Below are positions 48,001 to 58,041 of a stretch of DNA of 64,000 nt, piece by piece. Every line of letters begins with the position of its first letter. The first letter of the stretch is position 1. A model generated the notes under the pieces. The model saw nothing but the letters and a program-made list of their open reading frames with translations. It did not search any database and was not told where the DNA came from. Made by a program: the position numbers and the translations under genes. This DNA comes from Boletus sp. NGJ. Lineage: Eukaryota; Basidiomycota; Agaricomycetes; Boletales; Boletaceae. The stretch spans positions 186,001 to 250,000 of the forward strand of contig JAGTXK010000185.1 of assembly GCA_019096195.1 (NCBI GenBank), given 5' to 3'.

Positions 48001-49081
48001 CACAGCATCCCCCGCAAGGTGATCTCAGATCAAGGAATGCAATTTGTGTCGTCGTTTGTGCACGACCTCTACTCCCTCCTTGGCATCGAAGCCAACCCGT
48101 CCACAGCCTACCACCCCCAGACCAACAGCCAGATGGAACGCATCAACTGAGAGGTGGAGAAGTACCTATGCATCTATGTCAACCATCGCCAGACTGATTG
48201 GGCGGAATGGCTGCCACTAGCCAAATTCGCCCACAACTCCCAAACCACCAGTGCCACAGGCGTATCACCCTTCCTACTCAACTACAGGCAACAACCACTC
48301 ATACCCTGACAAAAGAGTAGAAGTATGAAACGAGTCCACCACCTCCTTCACTGAAACAATGAAGACACATCATAACTCGGCAAAGGACACACTGGAGAAA
48401 GCGGCATAGGCAATGAAAAAGTCGCACGACAAGTGTGCCTCCCCCGCTGTCGACTACACCATTGGCCAACAGGTCCTACTCAAGGGAACTCACATCCAAA
48501 CCAACCAACCAACAAAGAAGTTCGACGATAAGTGACATGGGCCGTTCAGAGTGAAACGAAAGGTGGGCGAAGCCTCCTATGAGCTCGACCTCCCAAAGAT
48601 GTGGAAAGGAATCCACCCCGTCTTCCACAAATCACTCCTCACGCCCTACTACCAAGGCACATCCCCCTCCCAGACAAAACCGAAACCACCACCCCCGGTT
48701 ATCGTCCAACAACAAGAAGAGTACGAAGTCAAACATGTCGCCAACTCACATAAGCGATGCGGTAAGATGGAATACCTCATACAGTGGAAGGGATACCCTC
48801 ATGAGGAACACACCTGGGAACCGAAGAAGAATGTCTCAAACGCCCCACAGGCGATCAAGAAGTTCCACTGCAAAAATCTCACCGCCATTCGCACCCTTGC
48901 AGATGATGAGTGCGACTGCCCGACGTGTGCATTCCCCAGTACCCCACTATTCAACGACCCATCCTTCTGCTCATATGCAGCATCCCTCAACCACCTCCCT
49001 GACCACCTCTTTGAAATTCCCAAACCCCACAGCGACGTCAAGCTCACCAGTATCATCATCAACCAGGAGTTCGACGGCTAA
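45085..49081 (+). mobile_element. Gypsy-2 pol part with chromodomain
   Basis: Order of domains: protease, reverse transcriptase, RNase H, integrase, chromodomain (YLIQWKGYPHEEHTWEP). The region ends at the natural end of the family frame just before the purine tract and 3' LTR. It is broken at several places. Confidence 0.85.
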
Positions 49082-49092
49082 AAAGGGGGTAA

Positions 49093-49451
49093 TGAAACGA
49101 CTCAGACATTTTTCCTTTTATTTATTGTAGTTAGCTAAGGCTTAGCAATCCCATGAATGCTTACATAGTTACCCTACACCTAGACCTTAAGTCTAGACCA
49201 TACGTCACACCTACATCAGACTATGTCACAACCCTATACCTATAGAACAGTCTCGACCCCACCACGTCACCATACGTCATACGGAACATTCTAGTAGTTT
49301 CCACGCTGGCCCTAAACCATGGTCCGGGCCCATGAGTAGGTAGTATATAAGTAGCATAGTAACACCTGTATTCGGTAGCTTTGGAATTCCTTTTCTCTCT
49401 CTTAGATAGCGCACTTTGCGCCCCTTGAGATATTAAGGCCTTCTCCTTTCA
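49093..49451 (+). repeat. Gypsy-2 3' LTR
   Basis: It holds TATATAA near 49.35 kb, which is also the uninterrupted version of the site where the Tc1-like element sits in the 5' LTR. Confidence 0.92.
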
Positions 49452-49456
49452 TTGAC

Positions 49457-50746
49457 GCATGCAATTGATGTTCAACAGATCAAAAGTGATTATTATGTTG
49501 TCCTTGACCTGAAGAATACATCCAGACTCCACTAAGGTGACTCAGACAGTGTGCTGGTAACACTAGAGCTCAAATTAATGTGGAGCATGTATGTCAAGGT
49601 TAGTGGCAACTATTTTATGTAGCATTTCACTCACTCATACTGACATGATTCTAGCAACACCCTGAAGCTCACAGATTTGTGGGCAAAGAGTTCCTTCATT
49701 TCTATGAGATACAATCGCTCATTTCCAAAATGAGTAGGAACCGAGGTGAGTACCAACCTGGAGAAACAGCAGGGCATGCTGCCTACACAACTACCACCAC
49801 CTCCTCCAATACCTCCTGTCCACTTCTGACTTCCACCACCACATATCCCAGCACCCCCACATCCTCCCAATTCCCACCTTATTAAGGTGGCACCCCATAT
49901 ATCCCTGGTGGCACAAACACCACGGTGTTCTCAGTGATACCATCCACCCCTCTGGGTCCCTTAATGACACCATTTCAAGCTAGTCGTTCACACTTGTTTG
50001 ACAGGACCACCAACTCGAACTTCTACACAGATCACCTGCCACTCCTGGATTTTATACCAGACTCCAATTCATTCGAACCATTGGCCCCCAATCTGGTGCT
50101 CTTTTCACACCACCCACCACCATCCGACCTCAACTTGGCACCCTTCCCACACTACCAACCACCACCCAACTCCAATCTGCCCCTGTTCCCACCATCAACC
50201 CTTGATTCAGGGTTCTTCTCACATCTGCCATTACCATTCAATGGCCCATGCCCACCATCACCACCAGGTTCATGCATGTCTACATCCACATTGGCCAACA
50301 CCTCTGCCCTCACCAGTGTTAGCCACAACAAGCAGAAACAGCCTGCATCCAACACCGATTCAGAGGTGTCATCTGCTAGTAAACACTCACAACCTCCCTC
50401 AATGGCTGTTCAGGCCCAGCTGTAGGGCAGTGCCACTATGGACAAGATGGCGACTTTTTTCTTGACCACCATGGCCTCAATCATAGAGTTGAAGGGGACC
50501 CAGGGTGTTCCTGGGATCACCACAACCTCTTCCTTGTTAGCTGACAGTTCAGCTGACCCCATCTTGCATGCTGCAGATATCATCAGTGATCTTCCAATTA
50601 ATGATGATGATAAGATGTTACTTGTTGAATATATAAGTAACAAGGACAATGAGAATGCTGTCAAGTTTTTTGTCAAATTCCAAGATAGCATGCGGATGAA
50701 GTGGGTTGAGAAGAAGTTGGGCGAGTTGAAAGCCATTGTTACATAA
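49457..50746 (+). mobile_element. PIF/Harbinger Myb-like gene, remaining exons, decayed
   Basis: After an acceptor near 49.47 kb the text reads SDYYVVLDLKNTS, a segment with a stop, and YVK at about 49.6 kb, then (after a GT-AG intron at about 49.60-49.65 kb) QHPEAHRFVGKEFLHFYEI, matching the end of a Myb/SANT-like domain. A long Pro/Ser/Thr-rich middle follows, and the C-terminus (MRMKWVEKKLGELKAIVT, ending 50746) is a charged helix. Several in-frame stops, for example near 49.53 kb, 49.88 kb and 50.43 kb, show that the gene is no longer intact. It would be easy to mistake pieces of it for a novel fungal protein. Confidence 0.65.
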
Positions 50747-50801
50747 TAGTATCATATACATGTCCATATCATCCTTGACATTCTTTCTATGCCTTTCCTG
50801 C

Positions 50802-51706
50802 TATTACGTTGTGTAACAAGTAACATGTTCCCAAGTAATCAACCCTGTGTGATTACTGGACTAGTTGGACTTGAGGGGAAAATACCTCCCAAGATCCAAA
50901 GGTTCCTCGGACTGGGAACTGACAGCTAGCTTTAACATAGAGCCTCCCTTGGGGTTGGAGCTGCTACTCTATGACCAATGTTGGAGTCTCGAACTTTGAG
51001 GATGGTGGCGCAATCTGAAAGAAGGGCAGACCTATCCTATACGGGGGTCAGTGGCGGAGTCCTAACCAATATGGGTGCCAGTGGTGGAGTCCTGGGCTTA
51101 TACGGGCCAACCTCTGTTGCCATTGGAGTTGCCATTGGCTAGCGATGCAAGTGGATGGTGACGAGGCCACACAAGTGCAAAGTGATGAGGATGACGATCA
51201 CTAGCACTGTGGTGATCACCTCCAGAGCAGGTGCAGGCTTCTGAGGTGAAGTGGAACCAAGGGGTGGGTAGATTATACAGGAATTTGTGTAGATCTAGGT
51301 TAGAGTTACATGGAGGGCAGACACCCATATATATAGGCCTCCCCAATCTAGGGCAGGCTTTCTATCATATATGGTAATATTAAGTTGCAGACAGAATATT
51401 ACCATAAGAGATCAATGCATCAGTCAAATGAGGCAGTTGAAATACTAGGCTGTGTACAAGAGAACACAGCTGAGGAGGCAATGTCTATTGATCAAATTAG
51501 GGGTGAAATGCATATATGAATGAAATGGAAAAGGGGCTATGTCATGGCCGAAACAGGTATCTCCTAGAAAGAGAGTTCTGGATGAGGTGATGCCTGTGTC
51601 AGTGCTGCGGGGGAATCCCTGGTTAGAGTCAAGGAAGAGGTCATCCCATAGTCCTGGAGGAGGTGAAGAAAGAGAAAAAGATGTACCCCCTTCCCTAACT
51701 GTAACA
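50802..51706 (-). repeat. Solo LTR-B (about 905 bp), inverted relative of LTR-A
   Basis: Read on minus it starts TGTTACAGTTAGGG and follows LTR-A along its whole length. It is flanked by its own 5-bp duplication CCTGC (50797-50801 and 51707-51711), so it is an independent insertion and not the other arm of an inverted repeat. Confidence 0.8.
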
Positions 51707-52386
51707 CCTGCTTCACAATATTGGATCCACATCTCTTCTGCAATCTTATCACGTCTTCTGTCTGCCTCCTGTCTTTCCCCTGTGTTAGCTGGCCCTTCTG
51801 CCAATGTGCCAAATACCATAGCATCATCATCCTCAGCAGTTTACTCTAGTGCAAGTGCACTGAATTCAGAATCAAAGAATGTTTTAGGATCAAGCTTGTG
51901 AATGAAGTTGTGGATAGCACAAAGTGCTGCTGGGATCTGTGTCTGTATCTCCTTGTTGTATTTGATAGGGAGCTGAAGGATACACCATTGGCACTTCATT
52001 ACATCAAATATCCATTCAATAATGTTCCAGAGTGATGCATGGCAAAGGTTGAACAATTCCTCTTTATTGACTGGTCTATAGGATATTTTAGAACTAATGG
52101 TTTGTGACTAGTAGAGAAAACCTACTGTAAATTGGCTTGGCACCACTCCTTCAAGTGATACCGAACACCCTGATAGAGTATAAGCAATGCACTGCAGGAT
52201 TCAAATCCTGCATCTGCAAGGAGATAGCACCCCTCTGGAATCCTGAAATCATGAGTATGAGCATCATTCCATAAAGCTGCATCAGTAGAAGCTCCATCCC
52301 ATCCTGTCATTGCATATATGAAAAGAAAATCAAAGTTACAAGCAAACAAACAATTTTGAGAAAGAAAACCTTTACGATTGCACATA

Positions 52387-53985
52387 CAGTGGCTCAAAAA
52401 AGTGTTCCAATGTTTGGCTATTTTGCAAAGACTTGACATTTGCAAAAGAACCAAAAGGTATTAGCCCTAACCCTTGCTGGGCCATTGATAGCCCTAATCC
52501 TTGCTCTGAAGATGAGCCATTAGTCATATAATGTGGTTGTCATGGCACTGCGATATAGCCATATTAAAGTGACATGTCATTGGGACACTTTTTTGAGCAA
52601 CATTTCTATTCTTCACTTTAGTACTTTGTATGCCCTCCCTTTGCTTTTATCACTGCCTCTAGTCTTCTAGCCATACTCTCTATCAATCCTTGACACTCCT
52701 CAACCTCTATCTTCCCCCACTCCACTTCAATTCTCTCCCAAAGCTCCCATACTCCTTTTGGTGGTGTTGTATAGCTATTGAGTTTTTTTTTGAGGATTTG
52801 CCAGAGATGTTCAATGGGATTAAGGTCTGGAGATTGTGCTGGCCAGTCAACAAGCTTGATCCCTTGAGATTCCAGCCACTCCTTGGCTCTTTTAGAGGTG
52901 TGCTTGGGGTCATTATCTTGTTGAAAGATAATGCTCTCTTCAGGAATTCCAGAATTTTCCATGGAAGGAAGCAGATTATCCTCCAAAATGGAGACATACT
53001 GCTCAGCATTCATCCTCCCTTCAACCTCTGCAAGAATCCCCACTCCACTCCAACTCATGCATCCCCAAACCATCAAGGAACCTCCTCCAAACTTTACTGT
53101 TCCCTGAACTTCCTTGTCTTGCAAAGACTTTCCTGCCAATTTCCATACATACTTCCTTCCATCTGACCCAATCCTGTTGATCTTGGTTTCATCTGACCAT
53201 ATAACCCTAGTCCAGTCCTCCACAGTCCAATGTTGGTGCTTGAGAGCAAAGGCTAGCCTATGTTGCCTATGCTTCACAGACAAGAGTGGCTTCTTTTTCT
53301 TGACTACAGCCTTGAGAGATGCAGACTTGAGAACATTCCTAACAGTTTGAGCAGAGACAGGAGAAGAGAGAGCAGAATTGATGAGATGGGTAGCCTGGAC
53401 AGCATTTTCAACTTTGCCAGAGGTAATACTAGAGACAATTCTCCTTTTATCAGTAGGAGAAAGTTTGGAAGGACATCCTAATTTGATGTTTTCCTTGCCT
53501 GGGTGGATCTCCTTGATAACCCTGGCCACAGTAGACTTCCCCAGACCAGTTTGGAATGATATTTGCCTAGTAGAAAGGCCAGATTCAGAGAGAAAAAGAA
53601 TATTGGCTCTAGCAGAGGAGGGAGTGGATTTCATAATGAAGTAGGGTTGGCTGAATGGTATCTCTGCTCTTTATACCATTTGGAGTTATGTAAGTGACAT
53701 AATCAGACAGGGTTGAAGCACAGCATCCATCAGAACCTTATGTTATTTACTAAATGATAGTTGATAATATCAGGGTCAAATAAGTGTCCCAATGACATAT
53801 CCTTTTAATATGGCTATAACTCAGTACCATGACAACCTACTCACATGACTAAGGGCTCATCTTTAGGGCAAGGATTAGGGCTATCAATGGCCCAGCAAGG
53901 GTTAGGGCTAATACCTTTTGGTTCGTTTGCAAATGTCAAGTCTTTGCAAAATAGTCAAACATTGGGATACTTTTTTGACCCACTG
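52387..53985 (-). mobile_element. Tc1-like DNA transposon 2, apparently complete
   Basis: The 1599-bp element lies between TA dinucleotides (52385-52386 and 53986-53987). Terminal inverted repeats of about 214 bp (52387-52600 and about 53771-53985) start CAGTGGCTCAAAAAAGTGTT. As in the first Tc1-like element, each repeat carries an inverted copy of its outer end at its inner end. It interrupts the Harbinger nuclease gene, whose frame is restored when the element and one TA are removed. Confidence 0.92.
52618..53634 (-). CDS. Tc1-like transposase, DD34E, 338 residues
   Basis: This is a single-exon transposase without frame damage. The N-terminal helix-turn-helix is in LSTRQISFQTGLGKSTVARV, and the catalytic residues are in VIWSDETKINRIGSDG, FQQDNDPKHTS and SPDLNPIEHLW with 34 residues between the last two. 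It shares length, start region and the C-terminal AVIKAKGGHTKY with the transposase at 41329-42345, so the two are sister families rather than copies of one element; their end sequences differ at the ACTG/GTGT core. It could be autonomous. Confidence 0.95.
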   Translation of the reverse strand: MKSTPSSARANILFLSESGLSTRQISFQTGLGKSTVARVIKEIHPGKENIKLGCPSKLSPTDKRRIVSSITSGKVENAVQATHLINSALSSPVSAQTVRNVLKSASLKAVVKKKKPLLSVKHRQHRLAFALKHQHWTVEDWTRVIWSDETKINRIGSDGRKYVWKLAGKSLQDKEVQGTVKFGGGSLMVWGCMSWSGVGILAEVEGRMNAEQYVSILEDNLLPSMENSGIPEESIIFQQDNDPKHTSKRAKEWLESQGIKLVDWPAQSPDLNPIEHLWQILKKKLNSYTTPPKGVWELWERIEVEWGKIEVEECQGLIESMARRLEAVIKAKGGHTKY

Positions 53986-54039
53986 TATCGTACTGGAGGT
54001 AGTGTTTTGTGCTACTTTAAGTTCATTGTGTAACACTCA

Positions 54040-54999
54040 CATGCTATGGGTAGCGCTACAAGCAAGCAACACTTTATTTTTCTCGTGACACAGCAACCAT
54101 TGCTGGAGTCATTCCAGTAATGGATAGACTTGACAACCATCTGAAAAGTACAGCTCTAAACAAAGAACTACATCCTGCAATTCATGCAGCAATGAAACTT
54201 GCATGCAACAAGATGGATAGGTACTGGAAGAAGACTGATGATTCAAATGTACATTGCATTGCCATGGGTAGGTTATTCATTACCTACTCTGAATCAAATA
54301 TTGACTCGGAATCCTAGTTCTTCACCCTGGTTTGAAGCTCCAGTATTTCCATCTGCAGAACAGGGAAGACGAATGGATAGAGGCAGCCAAAAACTTGACG
54401 CGTGAAGAATACATCGATCATTATAGGAATAAGGTTTTGCTGCCACACACACAGCAAGATCTGAAGATATTGAGTTCTTGTTGCGATCATTGTATTTCAG
54501 ACTATTAATGAATAACTAGCATACTGTTTCCAAATCTGCCGATGATTTCGGGAACATCTCCATTGGTATTGTGCAATTACCTGACGAGCTCCAGGAATAT
54601 CTCTGCCAACCAGTTGAGAACGTCACTGATCCTCTGAAGTGGTGGGTAAATAATAAATCTCTATGCCCCAACTTGCATCGCATGGCACTAGATTATCTAA
54701 GTGTTCCTCGTAAGTAATTATTTTGTCCCTGCTGCTGCAACAATTTCCTTACCATGTTTTTGGCTCTATGCCATGTTTCTGGCTCAGCAACGTTGACAGC
54801 TGTCAAGCATGTATTTTCTCAAGGTCGCCATCTACTTCACTTCATCCATAATTGCCTATTGCCTGCATCAACTCGGGCTCTGCTGTGTCTCAGCTCATGG
54901 CCATGATGTGACCTGGTGCTGCACAATGACTTAGTTGAGATAATGAAAGTGAGCAGAAAGAGAAAGGCCAGGGACTTGCAGGAGGACCAAGTAGACTAG
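54040..54999 (+). mobile_element. hAT transposase gene, 3' half only
   Basis: Readable blocks on plus: YKQATLYFSRDTATIAGVIP at about 54.05-54.12 kb, MDRLDNHLKSTALNKELHPA, KMDRYWKKTDDSNVHCIAM, then across a clean GT-AG intron (54268-54317) VLHPGLKLQYFHLQNREDEW, and later LKWWVNNKSLCPNL with VPATLTAVKHVFSQGRHLLH joined across a second intron near 54.71-54.79 kb. The last blocks are the conserved hAT dimerisation domain. The reading ends at 54999 after one in-frame TGA at about 54.91 kb. The BED finger and N-terminal half are absent. It is a truncated cut-and-paste DNA transposon. Confidence 0.78.
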
Positions 55000-55660
55000 C
55001 ACCCCAAATATCTACTATATTCTTGATGATAATTCTAGTACCCACCCGCAGGTATTTTCACACCATGGGTATGTCCATCACACCATGGGTACATACGGTA
55101 TAACCATACCCGTACCCGCCACGGGTACGGTGTTGACAGGTACGGGTACAGTGTTGGGTGGCCGACCCACGATGTTACCTGTGCTATACCCTAGAGGGAG
55201 GGGGCTTACTGCTACCCCAACCACAGCCTTCCAGGTCCATGTAGGGAGCTACCATTCATACTGAGGGAGTTGGGCCCTCTTGAGTCGGTAGTAGCAGTGA
55301 GGATAAGCAACAGAGCCCGTGAGGGCCTAAGCAATAAAGCAGTGCAAGATGGGGGAGATGTTGATGACAAGTTGAGGGATAAAGCGATATAGTGCCACAA
55401 AAGGGCATAAGCAGCAGGTGGACAGAGCACACCAAGGAGCAGCGATGACAGTAGACCCTGGATAGAATGGTAAGTGGGTGGGTGAGGGTGGGTGGGGAGT
55501 AAGGGGGCTTCTTATTTCGACTGTAGTCAGCAGAGCTCCCATGGGCCAACAGAGCATGTGAGCCTTTTCAGGTACTTGTGTGCATTTCTTCACTCCCATG
55601 TGGTTCACCACATGTTACTATATACCCATGTGGTGCCGGTCCTTCACCATGCACAAGACA
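55000..55660. other. hAT-flanking non-coding DNA with GGGTACGGGTA motifs
   Basis: From 55.04 to 55.16 kb the words ACCCGTACCC and GGGTACGGGTA recur in both orientations, with a CAGTGTTG word at about 55149; hAT elements often carry such motifs near their ends, but no matched terminal repeat pair was found. From 55.2 to 55.6 kb nothing recognisable is seen. Confidence 0.4.
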
Positions 55661-56600
55661 TTTGATAAGCGACACAGACTATCTTATTGATCAACAGATC
55701 TGGCTCTCCACCAACAAATTTAACCTCCCATACACAGCAAAAAAACTCACCCAAAAATAAATTGGACCTTAGAAGATCACCAAGGTTCTTCCAAATGCCA
55801 CTACATTAAAACTTCTCAAAACCATTCACATCCATCCAATGGTTAATATCTCTCATGTAAAACCCTATCAGGAAACACTAACAGGACAACCCAAAGTCCA
55901 TTCCAAAGCAATTGAAATAGATCAAAAAGAGGAAGAACAGTATGAGGTTGAATATGCCACTGCATCTCAATTAAAAGGAAGAAAGATGGAGTATCTTTTC
56001 CATTGGGTTGGATACAATGAAACAGATAGAATATGGGAATCAGCTGATATAATCAACATTACTCCTAAAGCAGTTGCCAAATTCCATAAAAAAAAACCCA
56101 TCTGCCCCAAGAAAACTCAATGGTTTATCCACTGCTGATTTCCAATCTCTATTCTCTCCCTATCAAAACTACACCATCTCTAAACCATCCACGACTTGCC
56201 TGGAATTCAAGTCATGAAAAGAGGGTAGTGTTATTATATAAATATTTTCAAACTTTTCATCACAACCTTAGTTGCTCCTTTTTGCCTCATATTACATGAC
56301 TAATCACATGACCACATGTGACCATGAGACATATCACATGACCATAGGTCTAGACTCATCATGTGATTACCTCATGTATTTAATTACTGTCTCATTCACA
56401 TCTTATCTATTCTTATAGTAATTTCTGTTTTAAATATTTCCACAAACACTTCATTATAGTATTTCCTCACACACATAGCCTGGTCTGTGTGCACTCCTGT
56501 AACTTATATAAACTCATACTTAATGACTGGGTTAGCCAGTCAAATCCACTTCATTCATTCCTGATTCGATCATTGCCTTGGTCCCAGATCATTGTAGGTG
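55661..56600 (+). mobile_element. 3' end of another Ty3 chromovirus: integrase tail, chromodomain and probable 3' LTR
   Basis: The text reads as the integrase C-terminal module, then HPMVNISHVKPY and a chromodomain (EYLFHWVGYNETDRIWESA). A TG-initial segment starting near 56229 with a TATATAA box next to it is the likely 3' LTR, ending near 56.59 kb. It is a different lineage from Gypsy-1, -2 and -3. Its body is missing and the remnant is broken. Confidence 0.65.
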
Positions 56601-56608
56601 TAGGGAAC

Positions 56609-56928
56609 TGAAAGGAAAAAGACCAACAATGCTGAGGGTCACTCAAGAGTGATATTCAAGGAGTATAATGGCAATTCCAAGAATGCATATCTATTACAAA
56701 ATACACTACTATTTATATTACAGAATATGGGCACAGACCAGCTTTGGGGCCAGTGTGGAATGTACTAGAAGATGACATAGTGTTCTAGGGCATTCTATGA
56801 TGTACAGGCAATGTCATAGGCCTAGACATAGGGTCAAGGCTCAGATGTTAGCTATTGTGTAAGCATTTGATGAGCATCCATTAGCTAAGTGGTATAGATG
56901 TCTACTACAATAAAGGAAAAATGTTTCA
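56609..56928 (-). repeat. Gypsy-3 3' LTR
   Basis: It follows the same purine tract that precedes the Gypsy-1 and Gypsy-2 LTRs and shares with Gypsy-2 the LTR start TGAAAC and the segment CATTTTTCCTTTATTGTAGT or close to it. Confidence 0.8.
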
Positions 56929-57034
56929 TCACCCCCTTTTCAAGGGTCAAACTCCTGGTTGACCAGGATGCTGGAGAGTAGGGATTCCAAGTTGGGTGGG
57001 GGGATTTCGAAGAGGTGGTCAGAAAGGTGGTTGA

Positions 57035-58041
57035 TGTTACAGTTACCGAAGGGGGTACATCTTTTCCCCTTCCTTCTCCCCCCGTAGGACTATGGGATGA
57101 CCTATTCTTCGACTCTGACCAGGGATTCCCCCGCCGACACCAACCCAGGCATTGCCCCATCTGGAACTACCTTTCTAGGAAGTTATTCGTAACTTCCTCT
57201 TTAGGAACCTACCCGTTTGGTATGGACACCACCTTCCTATTTCACCTGATGCATGCTCTCTTCCTCTTTGACCCGATCATAGACATTGCCTCCTTGGCTG
57301 TGTTCTCTCGCGCATAGCCCAGTATTCCTACTTCCCCCATTTGACTCATGCCTTGATCCGCTTATAGTAATCTTTTGTCTGTGACTAAACATTACTATAT
57401 TCGTCACGAAGCCTGCCCTAGATGGGTAAGGCCTATAAATAGGGACGCGGGCCCTTCATGTAACTCTAACCTAGATCTACACTCCTTCCCGTGTAATCTA
57501 CTGCTTCTCCCGCTAAAGGTTCCACTTCACCTCAGAAGCCTTCTCCCGCGATCTGGAGGTGCTCGCCCTCGTGCTCGTGATAATCTTTCTCATCACCTCG
57601 CACTTGTGCGCCGTCGCTGCCGTTACCAGCTTCTAAAGCTTCGGCAACACAAACAACCAACAAGAGGTTGGTCGTCGTCGGTCAGGACTCCGCCACTGAC
57701 CCAGCAAGCCCGGGACTCCGCCACCGGCACTCGTACATCGGGACTCCGCCACTGATACTAGGCCCAGTAAGCCCAAGGAATCAGCAGACGGAAGGCTACT
57801 GCTCCTTGGCCTGTGCACCGGTCTGCCCACCCTTCTTATAGGATTGGGATTCCATGGTAAATCCGAGACTCCGCCATCGGTCGTAGAGGTAACGAGAGGA
57901 CTCTACGTAAAGCTAGCAGTTGGTCCCCAGTCAGAGGAAACCGTTGGGCCTCTGGAGGTTGAGTAATCCCTCAAGTCCTGCTAGTCCTATAATCCAACAG
58001 GGGTTATATGGGAACGTGTCACATTGTTACCCGGCGTAACA
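57035..58041 (+). repeat. Solo LTR-C (about 1007 bp), same family as LTR-A and LTR-B
   Basis: It starts TGTTACAGTTACCG and ends CCGGCGTAACA and is flanked by a perfect 5-bp duplication GTTGA (57030-57034 and 58042-58046). It has a TATAAATA box near 57.43 kb. CpG content is higher than in copies A and B, so it is probably the youngest of the three. Confidence 0.87.

Larger units (their letters stand above)
40712..49451 (+). mobile_element. Gypsy-2: older Ty3 chromovirus carrying a Tc1-like insertion in its 5' LTR
   Basis: The 5' LTR is 40712-42681, including the Tc1-like element; the 3' LTR is 49093-49451 (359 bp). The target duplication TTGAC is at 40707-40711 and 49452-49456. Parts on plus: gag about 43.5-44.9 kb, protease (LIDSGCTGSS) near 45.5 kb, reverse transcriptase near 46.2-46.6 kb, RNase H near 47.0 kb, integrase 47.7-48.3 kb, chromodomain near 48.8 kb. 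It is the same family as Gypsy-1 throughout but clearly broken, with roughly eight to twelve disruptions. LTRs differ at about 20 of 359 positions, nearly all CpG transitions, so it is several times older than Gypsy-1. The primer site just after the 5' LTR (AATTCCAAAGC) is the complement of GCTTTGGAATT inside the LTR. Confidence 0.92.
51841..54050 (-). mobile_element. PIF/Harbinger DDE nuclease gene, split by a Tc1-like element
   Basis: The parts on either side of the Tc1-like insertion join in sense: YDMCNRKGFLSQN, FLFIYAMTGWDGASTDAALW, DAHTHDFRIPEGCYLLADAG, GVRYHLKEWCQ, then after a GT-AG intron near 52.05-52.12 kb NKEELFNLCHASLWNIIEWI and IPAALCAIHNFIH. The GWDGxxxD and LADAGF words are the DDE_4 nuclease signature of Harbinger elements, whose transposase acts together with the Myb-like protein encoded on the other strand. 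The stop is at 51841. Sequence coding for the N-terminal part is not found upstream of about 54.05 kb, so the gene is truncated as well as interrupted. Confidence 0.75.

Noticed and set aside
49925-50425. A Pro/Ser/His-rich protein as a novel fungal gene.
   Set aside because: It continues the Harbinger Myb-like gene in the same direction and is framed by that gene's other blocks.
39567-51706. A 12-kb giant transposon bounded by 0.9-kb inverted repeats (LTR-A and LTR-B).
   Set aside because: Each repeat has its own 5-bp target duplication (GCCGA/GCTGA and CCTGC), so they are two independent solo LTRs that happen to face each other.
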